Origin: Lewinellaceae bacterium
GTDB lineage: Bacteria > Bacteroidota > Bacteroidia > Chitinophagales > Saprospiraceae
Length of the DNA: 64,000 nt
Assembly: GCA_020636435.1 (NCBI GenBank)
Contig: JACJXX010000001.1
Location: 124,001-188,000 of the forward strand
Direction of reading: 5' to 3'
Shown: positions 38,845 to 46,996 of the stretch, piece by piece
Position numbering within the stretch: the stretch's first letter is position 1
Layout: each line of letters opens with the position of its first letter
The notes under the pieces: model-generated
Databases searched by the model: none
Seen by the model: the letters and a program-made list of their open reading frames with translations, nothing else
Told to the model about the DNA's origin: nothing
Translations under genes and position numbers: made by a program

Positions 38845-40044
38845 ATGAAAACCAATCTGATTTTCTTTTTCGCGCTGGCGCTCGTTTGGGCAGCCAGCTG
38901 TAAAAAAGATGTGTATGAATTGCCGGACGGGGCGCCTTCAGTAGATCTGCCTTCCTCCAACGAGGCCCATCCGATGAAGGATTCCATCGACGCCATCGTC
39001 GGCCGGTACATAGCCAAAGGCATACCCGGCATACAGGTGGCCGTTAAAAACGCTGATGGATGGTACTTCGCTAACGGCGGTTATGCCAATATCGAAGATC
39101 AAAGCCCGTTGGCAGCTGGCATGGCCAACTGGTACTTCAGCCTGACCAAAACTTACACGGCGGCGCTGATAATGAAGGCATGGGAGGCCGAACGCATCAA
39201 CCTCGACGCCCCCATTCGCCAGTACCTGCCTCAGGAGGCAGCGGCCGGCATCGAGGGCAGCGAAAGGATAACGGTAAGGCAGTTGCTCAACCACACCTCC
39301 GGCATTGTCAACCTGACGGAATTGCCGGAATATCAGCTTTGGCAACTCAACCAGCCCCTGGAACAACCGACAATCGAAGAACGGTTGGCGATGGTGGATG
39401 GCAAACCCCTGATGTTCGAACCGGGTACAGATTTTTCCTACTCCAACACCAACTTTCTCCTGTTGCAGCTGATCCTGGAACAACTGAACGGCAAGCCTTA
39501 TGAGAAACTCCTGAAAAAGGAAATTCTGGATCCGCTCCACCTGAAGCATACTTATTATAACCTTCCGGAAGCGCAGGCCGGGCGCCTTTCCTTCCCCAAT
39601 TACTACCTGGACCGCTTCGCCAATGAGCAGTTGGAAGATGTCAGCCAATGGAACCTGGCGCTGGCCAACGCCAGCAATGGCTACGGCGGCATCGCCGGCA
39701 CTTCAACCGACGCCATCCGCTTCCTGGAAGCGCTGGTGCAGGGCCGGGTAATCAGCCAGGCCTCGCTGGCGCAGATGCGGCAGTGGGTGCAGGGCCAGGA
39801 ATCCACCCAGCCTGATTACGGCCTGGGCCTGGAGTACTATCAGTTTGCGCCAGGCCAGGGCGAAGGGCAATACGGGCACGAGGGAGACGGCATCGGTTGC
39901 ACTACTCAGGTCATGTACGTGCCCGAAAACGATACGTACCTCTATATCAACTGCACGGTCGGCCGGCAGATTTTCGGCCCTTACCTGTTCAAGACGACGG
40001 ATTTTAAGAATGAGCTGTGTGGGTATGTGGCAGGGTGGCGGTAG
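38845..40044 (+). CDS. Serine hydrolase lipoprotein (class C beta-lactamase/DD-peptidase fold)
   Basis: The 399-residue product has a lipobox ending 'WAASC' (Cys19), so it is probably an outer-membrane lipoprotein. The penicillin-binding fold keeps the catalytic 'SLTK' (Ser ~98, Lys ~101), 'YSN' (Tyr ~198) and 'GHEGDG' (replacing the KTG box, ~343). 'LLNHTSGI' is also typical of the beta-lactamase/esterase (PF00144) group. It may be a DD-carboxypeptidase, esterase or peptidase; the sequence does not decide. ATG 38845 is set by the signal peptide. Confidence 0.9.
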   Translation: MKTNLIFFFALALVWAASCKKDVYELPDGAPSVDLPSSNEAHPMKDSIDAIVGRYIAKGIPGIQVAVKNADGWYFANGGYANIEDQSPLAAGMANWYFSLTKTYTAALIMKAWEAERINLDAPIRQYLPQEAAAGIEGSERITVRQLLNHTSGIVNLTELPEYQLWQLNQPLEQPTIEERLAMVDGKPLMFEPGTDFSYSNTNFLLLQLILEQLNGKPYEKLLKKEILDPLHLKHTYYNLPEAQAGRLSFPNYYLDRFANEQLEDVSQWNLALANASNGYGGIAGTSTDAIRFLEALVQGRVISQASLAQMRQWVQGQESTQPDYGLGLEYYQFAPGQGEGQYGHEGDGIGCTTQVMYVPENDTYLYINCTVGRQIFGPYLFKTTDFKNELCGYVAGWR

Positions 40045-40138
40045 CATAAAACGTTTCTAATAAGGGAGGGGGGTAATGCCCATTTGTACCCATGTAGCAA
40101 ATAGCTTGGGGAAATGCCCCAAAAATTCGTGGAAACAC

Positions 40139-40211
40139 GGTTTCCTGGCTTCCTTGTCTCACTGTTAAGGCCCCTACGGCCTCAACAATGGAGCCCGGAA
40201 ACCAGGAAACC
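40139..40211. repeat. Inverted repeat between convergent genes
   Basis: GGTTTCCTGG (40139-40148) pairs with CCAGGAAACC (40202-40211), with AGGCC/GGCCT nested between them. It lies in the 226-base gap between the serine hydrolase and the CocE gene, which converge, so it may act as a shared 3' end structure. Confidence 0.5.
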
Positions 40212-40270
40212 ATTTGTCAAAGGGGTGTTTCCAGGCGTTTTCATGCCGAAAAATCCAAGGGGGGCACAAA

Positions 40271-42436
40271 CTACTTCAACACCCCCACCTCCAAATACGA
40301 CGCATGCCCCCCCTCGTGATACACCCGATGCGTCGCCTTCTGGAAATCCGCCTCGCTGCAGTTGTAGATGTCCACAAACTTTTGCGGGTTGCGGTCCACC
40401 AGCGGGAACCAGGAGTTCTGCACCTGTATCATGATGCGGTGGCCGGCTTTGAAGGTGTGGGCAATGTCCGGGATGACGAAGCGAACTTGTGTTGTTTCGC
40501 CTGGTTTGAATGGTTCTGGTTTTTCGAAACTATTGCGGAAACGGCCGCGCATAATCTCGCCGCGCACCATCATCTGGTAGCCGCCTATGGGTACTTGCTT
40601 TTCGTTCATAGGGTAGTCCTCCACCTCATCCGGGAACACGTCGATCAGTTTGACCACGTAATCGGCGTCGGTGCCGGTAGTGCTGACAAACAGGTTGGCG
40701 GCAAGCGGGCCGGCAAAGGTGATGTCCTCTTCCAGCACGGGCGTTTCATACACCACCACATCCGGCCGGCGGGCGGCGAAGCGCTGGTCGTCGGTCATGT
40801 ACTCGCGGGTGCGCCGAAGGTGGACGTCTTCGGTGTAGGGTACCGGCTTCAGGGGATCGCTGACGTACTCGTCGTAGCTATTTTTGGCGGTGGGGGGCTC
40901 GAATGAGAGGCCGCCGGCCGGCTGGAAGTACAGCTTTTGAGGGGTGGCATTCTCCGGCGGCCAGGTATCGAAGCTGCGCCACTCGTTGGCGCCGGTCACG
41001 AAGATGGTGGCCTCGGGAAGGTCCATATCGCCTTCGCCGTGGAGGTAGTAGCGGAAAAACTGATCCTCCGTTTCTTTATACAGCTCAGTCGTATTGAAGC
41101 CGTAGTGGATATTGCCCAGCTTCTCCCCATCGCCGGCGGCCCACTGGCCGTGGTACCAGGGGCCCATCACCAGCCGGTTCTGGGTGGAGGATGGGTTTTG
41201 CGTTTCAATGGCCTTGTAAACCGCCAGCGGCCCGAAGGAGTCCTCGGCGTCGAACCAGCCGCCGACGGTCATCACGGCGGGAGTGACCTTTTTCAGGTGG
41301 GGCCGGGGGTTGCGGGCCTTCCACCAGTCGTCGTAGTTGGGGTGGGCCATCAGGTCGTTCCAGAACGCTATAGAATCGTGGAGGTATAGTTTATTGAGAT
41401 TCTTGAGGGGGCCGGCTTCCAGGAAGAACGCGTAGTTGTCTTCCATCGGCCAGTCGAAGCGGGGTGCGCCTTCAGTGGCGGGCTCGGGGCGGGGTTTGCC
41501 GAAACTGGAGAAGAAGGAGAAGGCATCCATGGCAAAAAATGCGCCATTGTGATGGAAGTCATCGCCGATAAACCAGTCGGTGACCGGCGCCTGGGGCGAG
41601 GCGGCTTTGAGGGCGGGATGGGCCTCTGGCAGCGCCATGGTAGAATAGAAACCGGGATAGGAGATGCCCAGGATGCCTACCTTGCCGTTGTTGGGCAGGT
41701 TGCCGACCAGCCAGTCGATGCTGTCGTAGGTGTCGCTGTTGTCGTCTACCTGCTGGGGGCTGCGCTTGTTGGGGATGAAGGGGCGCACGTTGACGTATTC
41801 CCCGTCGCTCATATATTTTCCGCGCACGTCCTGCATGACGAAAATGTAGCCGTCATCCAGCAGGTGGCGATAGAATTTCAGCCGTAAGGTGTATTGATCT
41901 TCCCCGTAGGGATCGCAGCTGTAGGGCGTGCGCCACATCAGGATGGGATAAGAGCGGGTGGTGTCTTTGGGGTAGTAGATGGAGGTGAAGAGCCTGGCGC
42001 CGTCCCGCATGGTGATGTACACTTCTTTTTTAGCGTAGTTGTCCTGTATCCAGGCCATATCTTCATCGGCCACCTCGAGTTGTTCGCGGCCGAGGGTGAG
42101 CGGGAAACGCTGGCCTCCCTGCTGGAAAGTGCCACTCACTTCGGTATAGTCCCGGTTGGCCTGCCCTTCGTACACCACCCGGAGGTTGGGCACGGCGAAA
42201 CGCATATCCGGCGCATGGAAGGAGAAGTCTGGCACCGGAATGCCATAAGCCTGCTGGTCGGGGCTGTCAAGGGTGGCCGTGTAGGCGTCGCCATCAGCCT
42301 CAACGTGCAGGACCAGGCGCAGCTTGACGCCCTGGATGTCGAGCACGCCCTGCCACTCGCCGGTGATGGTTTGGGCGGAGAGCAGGAAGGGGAAGAGGAG
42401 GAGGAAGGTGATCAGGCGGGGGAGTTTGGTGGTCAT
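40271..42436 (-). CDS. CocE/NonD family hydrolase (X-Pro dipeptidyl-peptidase S15-like)
   Basis: The 721-residue secreted protein has a signal peptide ('LITFLLLFPFLLSAQ') and a small N-terminal beta domain (~residues 22-115). An alpha/beta-hydrolase core follows: 'RDGARLFTSIYYPKDTT', 'LMWRTPYSCDPYGE', 'FVMQDVRGKYMSDGEY', and the nucleophile elbow 'GISYPG' (Ser ~257). The C-terminal jelly-roll of the CocE/NonD and X-Pro peptidase families comes last ('PLAANLFVSTTGTDADYVVK', 'HRIMIQVQNSWFPLVDRNPQ'). Likely substrates are peptides or acylated esters. ATG 42436 is chosen for the signal peptide; the longer frame to 42625 lacks support. Confidence 0.9.
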   Translation of the reverse strand: MTTKLPRLITFLLLFPFLLSAQTITGEWQGVLDIQGVKLRLVLHVEADGDAYTATLDSPDQQAYGIPVPDFSFHAPDMRFAVPNLRVVYEGQANRDYTEVSGTFQQGGQRFPLTLGREQLEVADEDMAWIQDNYAKKEVYITMRDGARLFTSIYYPKDTTRSYPILMWRTPYSCDPYGEDQYTLRLKFYRHLLDDGYIFVMQDVRGKYMSDGEYVNVRPFIPNKRSPQQVDDNSDTYDSIDWLVGNLPNNGKVGILGISYPGFYSTMALPEAHPALKAASPQAPVTDWFIGDDFHHNGAFFAMDAFSFFSSFGKPRPEPATEGAPRFDWPMEDNYAFFLEAGPLKNLNKLYLHDSIAFWNDLMAHPNYDDWWKARNPRPHLKKVTPAVMTVGGWFDAEDSFGPLAVYKAIETQNPSSTQNRLVMGPWYHGQWAAGDGEKLGNIHYGFNTTELYKETEDQFFRYYLHGEGDMDLPEATIFVTGANEWRSFDTWPPENATPQKLYFQPAGGLSFEPPTAKNSYDEYVSDPLKPVPYTEDVHLRRTREYMTDDQRFAARRPDVVVYETPVLEEDITFAGPLAANLFVSTTGTDADYVVKLIDVFPDEVEDYPMNEKQVPIGGYQMMVRGEIMRGRFRNSFEKPEPFKPGETTQVRFVIPDIAHTFKAGHRIMIQVQNSWFPLVDRNPQKFVDIYNCSEADFQKATHRVYHEGGHASYLEVGVLK

Positions 42437-42538
42437 TGTTGGTTTGTTTTGGTGAGAAAAAGGTGGCTTTGGCCCTGTCAGGGATAAAGGTAGATATTTT
42501 TGTGAATTCAATATTGTGGTTACCACCCGCTGTTTGCT

Positions 42539-42870
42539 TTGAAGTTCGAAAAGTACGAACCCAACGGCAACATCAAGGAGCTTCGGTGGAAGGTAACCAA
42601 CCGGGCGCCAAAGTACTACACCCATGCCAACGGTAATCTTGAATATGACTCAAACAAAGGCTTGAACCTGCAATATAATTTCCTTAATTTGCCAAAACAA
42701 CTCGGGCAAATGAGCCTGGTCTACGACGCCATCGGGCGCAAGTGGTTCAAATACGGAGAGTTTGGCACGACCAGCGCGGCATCGAGTATCACGATGGCAA
42801 GCTGGAGGCGATATACGCCCCGGATGGGCGCATGGTGGCGGAGTATACGGGTGGTACAATGTGAAATTCT
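42539..42870 (+). pseudogene. RHS/YD-repeat gene remnant (upstream fragment)
   Basis: One frame reads 'KFEKYEPNGNIKELRW', 'HANGNLEYDSNKGLNLQYNF' and 'LNLPKQLGQMSLVYDAIGRK', which is RHS/YD-repeat wording. Near 42760 the frame breaks, and the next repeat continues in another frame ('YHDGKLEAIYAPDGRMVAEY'). No start, and no continuous path to the core further downstream. It is the decayed body of an RHS gene, cut off just before the cassette at 42912. Confidence 0.75.
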
Positions 42871-42911
42871 GTTGCCAGAATTGTTATCAAATTGACATTC
42901 CGCTATACCTA

Positions 42912-43403
42912 ATGAAAACTATTCAATTTGACGAACATGGCTACTTAAAACCCTATGAAGGTTTGGAGGCTACTGTGGAGACGTTAAAAGAATACTTCGT
43001 AGATGGCTTCAACGAAAACGGCTCCAGGTTTGTATTATTTGAAAACTACCTCCAGTACATTGAAGGGTTCAAAGAAAAGGTATTTCCCTATTTTGAACAA
43101 TGGGTGAATGGGAGTTTTGTTTCGCGCCATCCCAACCCTCGCGATATTGACTTGGTTACTTTTCTTGACTACCGGGTATTCCACGCAAAAGAAAAGCTGC
43201 TTGACGGTTTTCTAAGCTTTTCCCTTGAACCACAAGGGATAGATGCTTATATTGTTCCTGTGTTTCCGGATGGCCACGAACATTTTTCTGTTACAAAGAA
43301 GTTTGAAAGCCAGTGGCTCAACCGGTTTTCATGGACGAAAGCAGATAATGCCGACAGGATTTTCCGGAAAGGCTTTTTAAAGATTAAATTTGAACCAGAA
43401 TGA
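42912..43403 (+). CDS. Nucleotidyltransferase-like protein (DUF6932-like) in the RHS scar
   Basis: The 163-residue protein contains the minimal nucleotidyltransferase signature G-S-x9-D-x-D: Gly67-Ser68 ('NGSFVSRHPNP') and Asp78/Asp80 ('RDIDLVTFLD'). A strand 'IDAYIVPVFPDG' follows. The N-terminal half is helical ('ATVETLKEYFVDGFNENGSR'). The similarity to DUF6932-type proteins is my recognition, not a search result. Its stop overlaps the next gene's start (ATGA), so the two are translationally coupled. The pair sits between two RHS fragments, suggesting an effector/immunity or toxin/antitoxin role, which is inference. Confidence 0.7.
   Translation: MKTIQFDEHGYLKPYEGLEATVETLKEYFVDGFNENGSRFVLFENYLQYIEGFKEKVFPYFEQWVNGSFVSRHPNPRDIDLVTFLDYRVFHAKEKLLDGFLSFSLEPQGIDAYIVPVFPDGHEHFSVTKKFESQWLNRFSWTKADNADRIFRKGFLKIKFEPE
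43361..43392. repeat. 32-bp direct repeat, copy A
   Basis: These 32 bases, starting TTTCCGGAAAGGC, are the 3' end of the nucleotidyltransferase-like gene. They recur identically at 43850-43881, where they are fused to the end of the RHS core fragment. The distance between copies is 489 bases. Confidence 0.9.
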
Positions 43404-43621
43404 CGAACGCCTCCGATAATAAACACAAGGCTAAAGTCAATGCGATTGCCAGGCTGCTGGAATTGATCGAAGGGGTCAACCAGGACCTGGAGAGTAGCCG
43501 GTCGATCGACAATACGCTCCTTGTCAAGCAATACGCGCACTTGAAGAAAGACTATACCAAACAGTTGCTCGAATTATTGGAGGAGTTTAACCTGCCTATT
43601 CATTTAGACGAGGCGGCATAG
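43400..43621 (+). CDS. Small helical partner of the nucleotidyltransferase-like protein
   Basis: This 73-residue, highly charged, all-helical protein ('AKVNAIARLLELIEGVNQDL', 'LLVKQYAHLKKDYTKQLLEL') begins inside the upstream gene's stop codon (ATGA overlap). It has no membrane segment and no HEPN R-x4-H motif. Size, overlap and charge resemble antitoxin or adaptor subunits. No family is recognised. Confidence 0.6.
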   Translation: MTNASDNKHKAKVNAIARLLELIEGVNQDLESSRSIDNTLLVKQYAHLKKDYTKQLLELLEEFNLPIHLDEAA

Positions 43622-43714
43622 GGTATTCCACTGGGGCTTGCCCCAGGCAGCCTCTCCCCGCTTCCCAACTGCCCCTTCGGGATTAACCATGATGGTCCAT
43701 GGTACGCTACTGTA

Positions 43715-43876
43715 GTGCCGGAGAATAAGTATCTGTATAATGGCAAGGAACTCAGCGAGGATTACGGGATCAAGTTGATGGATTATGGGGCTAGGTGGCA
43801 TGACGGGGCGATTGGGAGGTGGACGAGCGTGGATCCGTTGGCGGAGGAGTTTCCGGAAAGGCTTTTTAAAGATTAA
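43715..43876 (+). pseudogene. Orphan RHS core fragment
   Basis: The frame 'VPENKYLYNGKELSEDYG', 'IKLMDYGARWHDGAIGRW', 'TSVDPLAEEFP' is the conserved end of an RHS core (Y-N-G-K-E-L ... D-Y-G-A-R ... I-G-R-W ... D-P-L-A-E). It has no start and ends at 43876, because the 32-bp repeat (43850-43881) replaces the normal continuation after 'EEFP'. This is what an RHS locus looks like after its tip has been swapped and the rest deleted. Confidence 0.8.
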
Positions 43877-43881
43877 ATTTG
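43850..43881. repeat. 32-bp direct repeat, copy B
   Basis: Identical to 43361-43392. Its first six bases (TTTCCG) are also the natural RHS codons for 'FP', so the junction lies in microhomology. The following ~75 bases are A/T-rich and then C-rich, without a gene. Confidence 0.9.
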
Positions 43882-43965
43882 TAACAATTATAAAAACCAT
43901 AATTATAAAAATAACGATCTCTCCTCCTCTCCCCTCCCTGATCCAGTCAGGAATCCACCCTCTTC

Positions 43966-45432
43966 TCACCCCCCCATCCACAACACCCACGGCGAACACA
44001 CCATATAAATCACAAAATTGGCCACCGTAATAATCGCCCCGTTCCGGTACATCTCCTGCTGGGTGAGATAGCCGCTGCCGGCAAACATTACATTAGCGCT
44101 CGAAGCCTGTGGCGTCATAGCCGCGAAGAAGTTGGTGGCGAAGGCCAGCATGAAGGCCATAAGGGCCACCGGTACCTGGGCGTTGACGCCCACCTCCAGA
44201 AAAACGCCGAACAAGGCCAGCAACTGGGCAGTCTGGCTGACGAACAGGTAGTGGATCAGCACGTAGATCAGAATGAGCAGCACGTAAGCCTGCGGCCAGC
44301 TCAACCCCTGCATCTGCCCGGCGATCTGCTTGCCCAAGGTAGACATAAAACCCATCTCGTTCAGGGCGCTGCTCATCACGTACATGATGGCAAACCAGAT
44401 GAAGGTCTCCAGGGCGTCGCCGCTCTCCCGGCGCAGGTCGGCGATGCTGAAGATGTTGAAAAGCAGCATCACCGCCAGGCCCATAAAGGCGACGATGGCC
44501 ATGCTGACGTGCAGCAGCCCGGCCAACCCCCACAGCACGACCATGCCCACGAAGGTAAGGGCCATGATCTTTTCCTTGCTGCTCAACGGCCCCATCTGCT
44601 TCAGGGCTTCGGCAGCGGCTTCCGGCGCTTCGGGCGTGGCTTTGGCGGTGGGCGGAAAAAGGCGGTAAAGCACGTAGGGGAGGGCAACCATGGCCAGCAG
44701 CGACGGCAGGCTACTCACCAGCAGCCAGTGTACGAAATCCATCTGCACACCATACTGCGCCCCCATTCCGGCGGCGATGGGGTTGGCGGCCATGGCAGTC
44801 AGCCACAGGGCCGAGGAAACCGTCAGGCTGGCGATGCTCACCGTCATGAGGTAGCTGCCGGAGCGCTTGTGGGTCCCATCGTCCGGGTTGGAACCGGTGT
44901 CGAGGCAAAGCGCTAGAACAATGGGGTAAAGCACGCCCGACCGGGCGGTATTGCTGGGAATAGCGGGCCCCAGCAATGCATCGGTAGCCACAATGCAGTA
45001 GCCCAGGTTGAGGGTGGAATGGCCGAAGCGGCGGATCAGGATAAAGGCGATGCGCTTGCCCAGCCCCGATTTGACTACTCCTTTGGAAACGAGAAAGGCG
45101 GAGAGGATCAGCAGCATGAAATCTTCCGAGAAACCGGAAAAGGCTTTCTCTGTGGTCATCACTCCCGCCAGCACCGCCAGCACCATGGCCAGCAGGGAGG
45201 CGGTGAAGATGCTCAGCGCGTCGAGCAGCACCGCCAGGATGGCAGTAATGAAGAAGGTGAATAGTTGCCAGGCTTCGGGCTGCAGCCCCCAGGGGACGGG
45301 GGTGAACCAGATGAGCAGGCCGGCCAGGATTACTAGCGCCCGGCGGGCCCATGTATTTTTCCAGAGGTTTCGGATCAAGGTATGTTGGACTTTGGTTGGG
45401 CTTAAAGGTAGTAAATCCTTTCCAGCAACCAC
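43966..45432 (-). CDS. DASS/SLC13-family anion (di/tricarboxylate) transporter
   Basis: The ~470-490-residue carrier has about 12 helices and the divalent-anion symporter pattern: 'FGHSTLNLGYCIVATDALLG', 'PAIPSNTARSGVLYPIV', 'FVGMVVLWGLAGLLHV' and 'FFAAMTPQASSANVMFAGSG' near the C-terminus. The paired S-N-T and P-Q-A-S-S motifs resemble plastid/bacterial 2-oxoglutarate/malate and citrate carriers. The GTG start at 45432 overlaps the preceding gene by 31 bases; a TTG at 45378 just outside it is equally plausible. Substrate is inferred from the family only. Confidence 0.85.
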   Translation of the reverse strand: MVAGKDLLPLSPTKVQHTLIRNLWKNTWARRALVILAGLLIWFTPVPWGLQPEAWQLFTFFITAILAVLLDALSIFTASLLAMVLAVLAGVMTTEKAFSGFSEDFMLLILSAFLVSKGVVKSGLGKRIAFILIRRFGHSTLNLGYCIVATDALLGPAIPSNTARSGVLYPIVLALCLDTGSNPDDGTHKRSGSYLMTVSIASLTVSSALWLTAMAANPIAAGMGAQYGVQMDFVHWLLVSSLPSLLAMVALPYVLYRLFPPTAKATPEAPEAAAEALKQMGPLSSKEKIMALTFVGMVVLWGLAGLLHVSMAIVAFMGLAVMLLFNIFSIADLRRESGDALETFIWFAIMYVMSSALNEMGFMSTLGKQIAGQMQGLSWPQAYVLLILIYVLIHYLFVSQTAQLLALFGVFLEVGVNAQVPVALMAFMLAFATNFFAAMTPQASSANVMFAGSGYLTQQEMYRNGAIITVANFVIYMVCSPWVLWMGG

Positions 45433-46808
45433 TTCTTCTCCGCGATCGGCTCCAGCTGCTGCACCTCCTCCCGCAGCTCTTGGCAGCTCTGCGGTTCATA
45501 GGGGTTGAGCCGGAGCAGTTTCTGCATGCTGTTGATCAGGTTGAGATAATTTTCCCGGTGGTAGCCGATGATCTTTTTGCGGTAGATAAAGGTGCGCATC
45601 GCCGCCAGGTGGGAGTGGAGCGATTCGAACTCCCGCAGTTGGTAGAATGTTTTCAACAGCACCGTTTTAGCCGCCAGGTTGAGCAACAGGTCTTTAAAAT
45701 CCGTTTTTTGCAACAGGGCCAGGGTAGTGCCGTAGTTTTGGCGCTCGTATTCCAGCCGCGCCAGGGCCAGGCTGAAGGCGGCCTCCTGTTGTTCCGGCGG
45801 CAGACAGGCTTTGAAATTGTAAATGAACTGCTCTGCCCAGTGGTACTCCTCCTCCATGATGGCCGTCGTAACGATGTTGCGATAGGTAAAACGGGAGAGC
45901 CGGCCGTCCTGGAACAGCAGCTTGTTTTCCAGCCCTTTTTTGTAGAGGGCGAAGGTTTCCCGGCTGAAATCCGCCTGCCCTTCGTTGATGCGGCGGGCGC
46001 AATAATTGATGGCCAGCAGGTACAATCCCCGGGCTTCCGTAGGCGGAAACAAATGTCCGTACAAAAAGATATGCGCTTTAAATTGCTTAAAGTGCCCGGC
46101 CTCCGCCGGGCGGCTCAACGCCTGATAACAGTGGTAGTAAACGGCGACAGCGGGAATGGAGTTATACGGCGGTTGCGCAGCCGCTTCCAGCAGTTTGGGC
46201 AACAACCCTTGTTCGTATTGCGTGCGATTGACCGCCTGGTGCGCCAGGGCCAGGCAACTTTGGCGCAACTTCCGGGCCAGGTAGGCAACATCCAGTTTGT
46301 CGGCAATGGCCTGCAGGTTGTGCGGCTCGGTGCGCTTGCGGCCGGAGGCAAACAGATAGGCTTCGTATTCCAGCGAATGGCTGTGATGGTGATATTCCGC
46401 ATCCCGGTAAGGGTGAACGGCGGCCTTTTCCCTTCCTTTCTTCACTTGCTGCTGAAAACGCTTGTCCAGGTTGCGTTGCCGGAATACTTCCGCCAGGCGG
46501 GCCTGCACAAACAGCTCGTCCTCATTGATCTTCTGCTGCACCAGGAAGTTTTCCAGCAGCCGGTTCAGCAGGCTCATGGCCATCCGCAGCCGGTGGTCGT
46601 CGTAGGGCTGCCCGGGAAACAGGCGGGCAAAGGCTTCCTGCCTGGAAGGCGCAACGCCAAATAACGTGCTGTACTGTTCCAACAGCTGGTACAACTCCAC
46701 GACATCCTCCCGATGGTTGTAAAAGGGGGAACGGATGAATTTTTCGCCCGCCCGCACTTCTTTTTTATTCAGGGTGCTGAACAGGGCCCACAAACGGCTG
46801 TTCTTCAA
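45402..46808 (-). CDS. Large helical hypothetical protein of a Bacteroidota family
   Basis: The 468-residue, alpha-helical cytosolic protein starts at TTG ('MKNSRLWALFSTLNKKEV', 'FIRSPFYNHREDVVELYQLL'); the preceding in-frame codons contain a stop. The N-terminus resembles a Saprospiria family beginning 'M-K-N-S-x-L ... L-x-S-P-(F/Y)'. The rest looks like TPR-type helical pairs ('LYLLAINYCARRINEGQADF', 'LALARLEYERQNYGTTLALL'). No catalytic motif is seen. It overlaps or abuts the downstream transporter on the same strand. A structural or regulatory role is only a guess. Confidence 0.7.
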   Translation of the reverse strand: MKNSRLWALFSTLNKKEVRAGEKFIRSPFYNHREDVVELYQLLEQYSTLFGVAPSRQEAFARLFPGQPYDDHRLRMAMSLLNRLLENFLVQQKINEDELFVQARLAEVFRQRNLDKRFQQQVKKGREKAAVHPYRDAEYHHHSHSLEYEAYLFASGRKRTEPHNLQAIADKLDVAYLARKLRQSCLALAHQAVNRTQYEQGLLPKLLEAAAQPPYNSIPAVAVYYHCYQALSRPAEAGHFKQFKAHIFLYGHLFPPTEARGLYLLAINYCARRINEGQADFSRETFALYKKGLENKLLFQDGRLSRFTYRNIVTTAIMEEEYHWAEQFIYNFKACLPPEQQEAAFSLALARLEYERQNYGTTLALLQKTDFKDLLLNLAAKTVLLKTFYQLREFESLHSHLAAMRTFIYRKKIIGYHRENYLNLINSMQKLLRLNPYEPQSCQELREEVQQLEPIAEKKWLLERIYYL

Positions 46809-46996
46809 AATTTATGATTGTTTTAATTTGTTTTTACAAATTTGATCGCAATAACAATTAATATAAGGGTTTACAGTAAAAAAAATAGAATTTAATTTTA
46901 CAAACAGGCTAATTTGTTTTTGCAACAACCAACGAATAGCGGCATTTTGGGGCTGTTCATTGCCCGCAACGATGCGTTTACACAAAAGGACAACCG
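46809..46996. promoter_or_regulatory. A/T-rich divergent control region
   Basis: This 188-base spacer separates the minus-strand helical-protein gene from the plus-strand T9SS gene, so promoters for both should lie here. AATTTGTTTTTACAAATTT (about 46830-46848) is a short palindrome, and a related AATTTGTTTTTGCAA occurs near 46911. I cannot assign -33/-7 boxes with confidence. Confidence 0.35.

Noticed and set aside
42437..42625. 63-residue N-terminal extension of the CocE/NonD hydrolase
   Set aside because: The extension precedes a clean signal peptide at 42436 and runs into the RHS remnant region on the other strand.
45351..46664. 437-aa plus-strand ORF opposite the helical-protein gene
   Set aside because: Antisense shadow lacking any motif; the minus-strand product has a family-like N-terminus.
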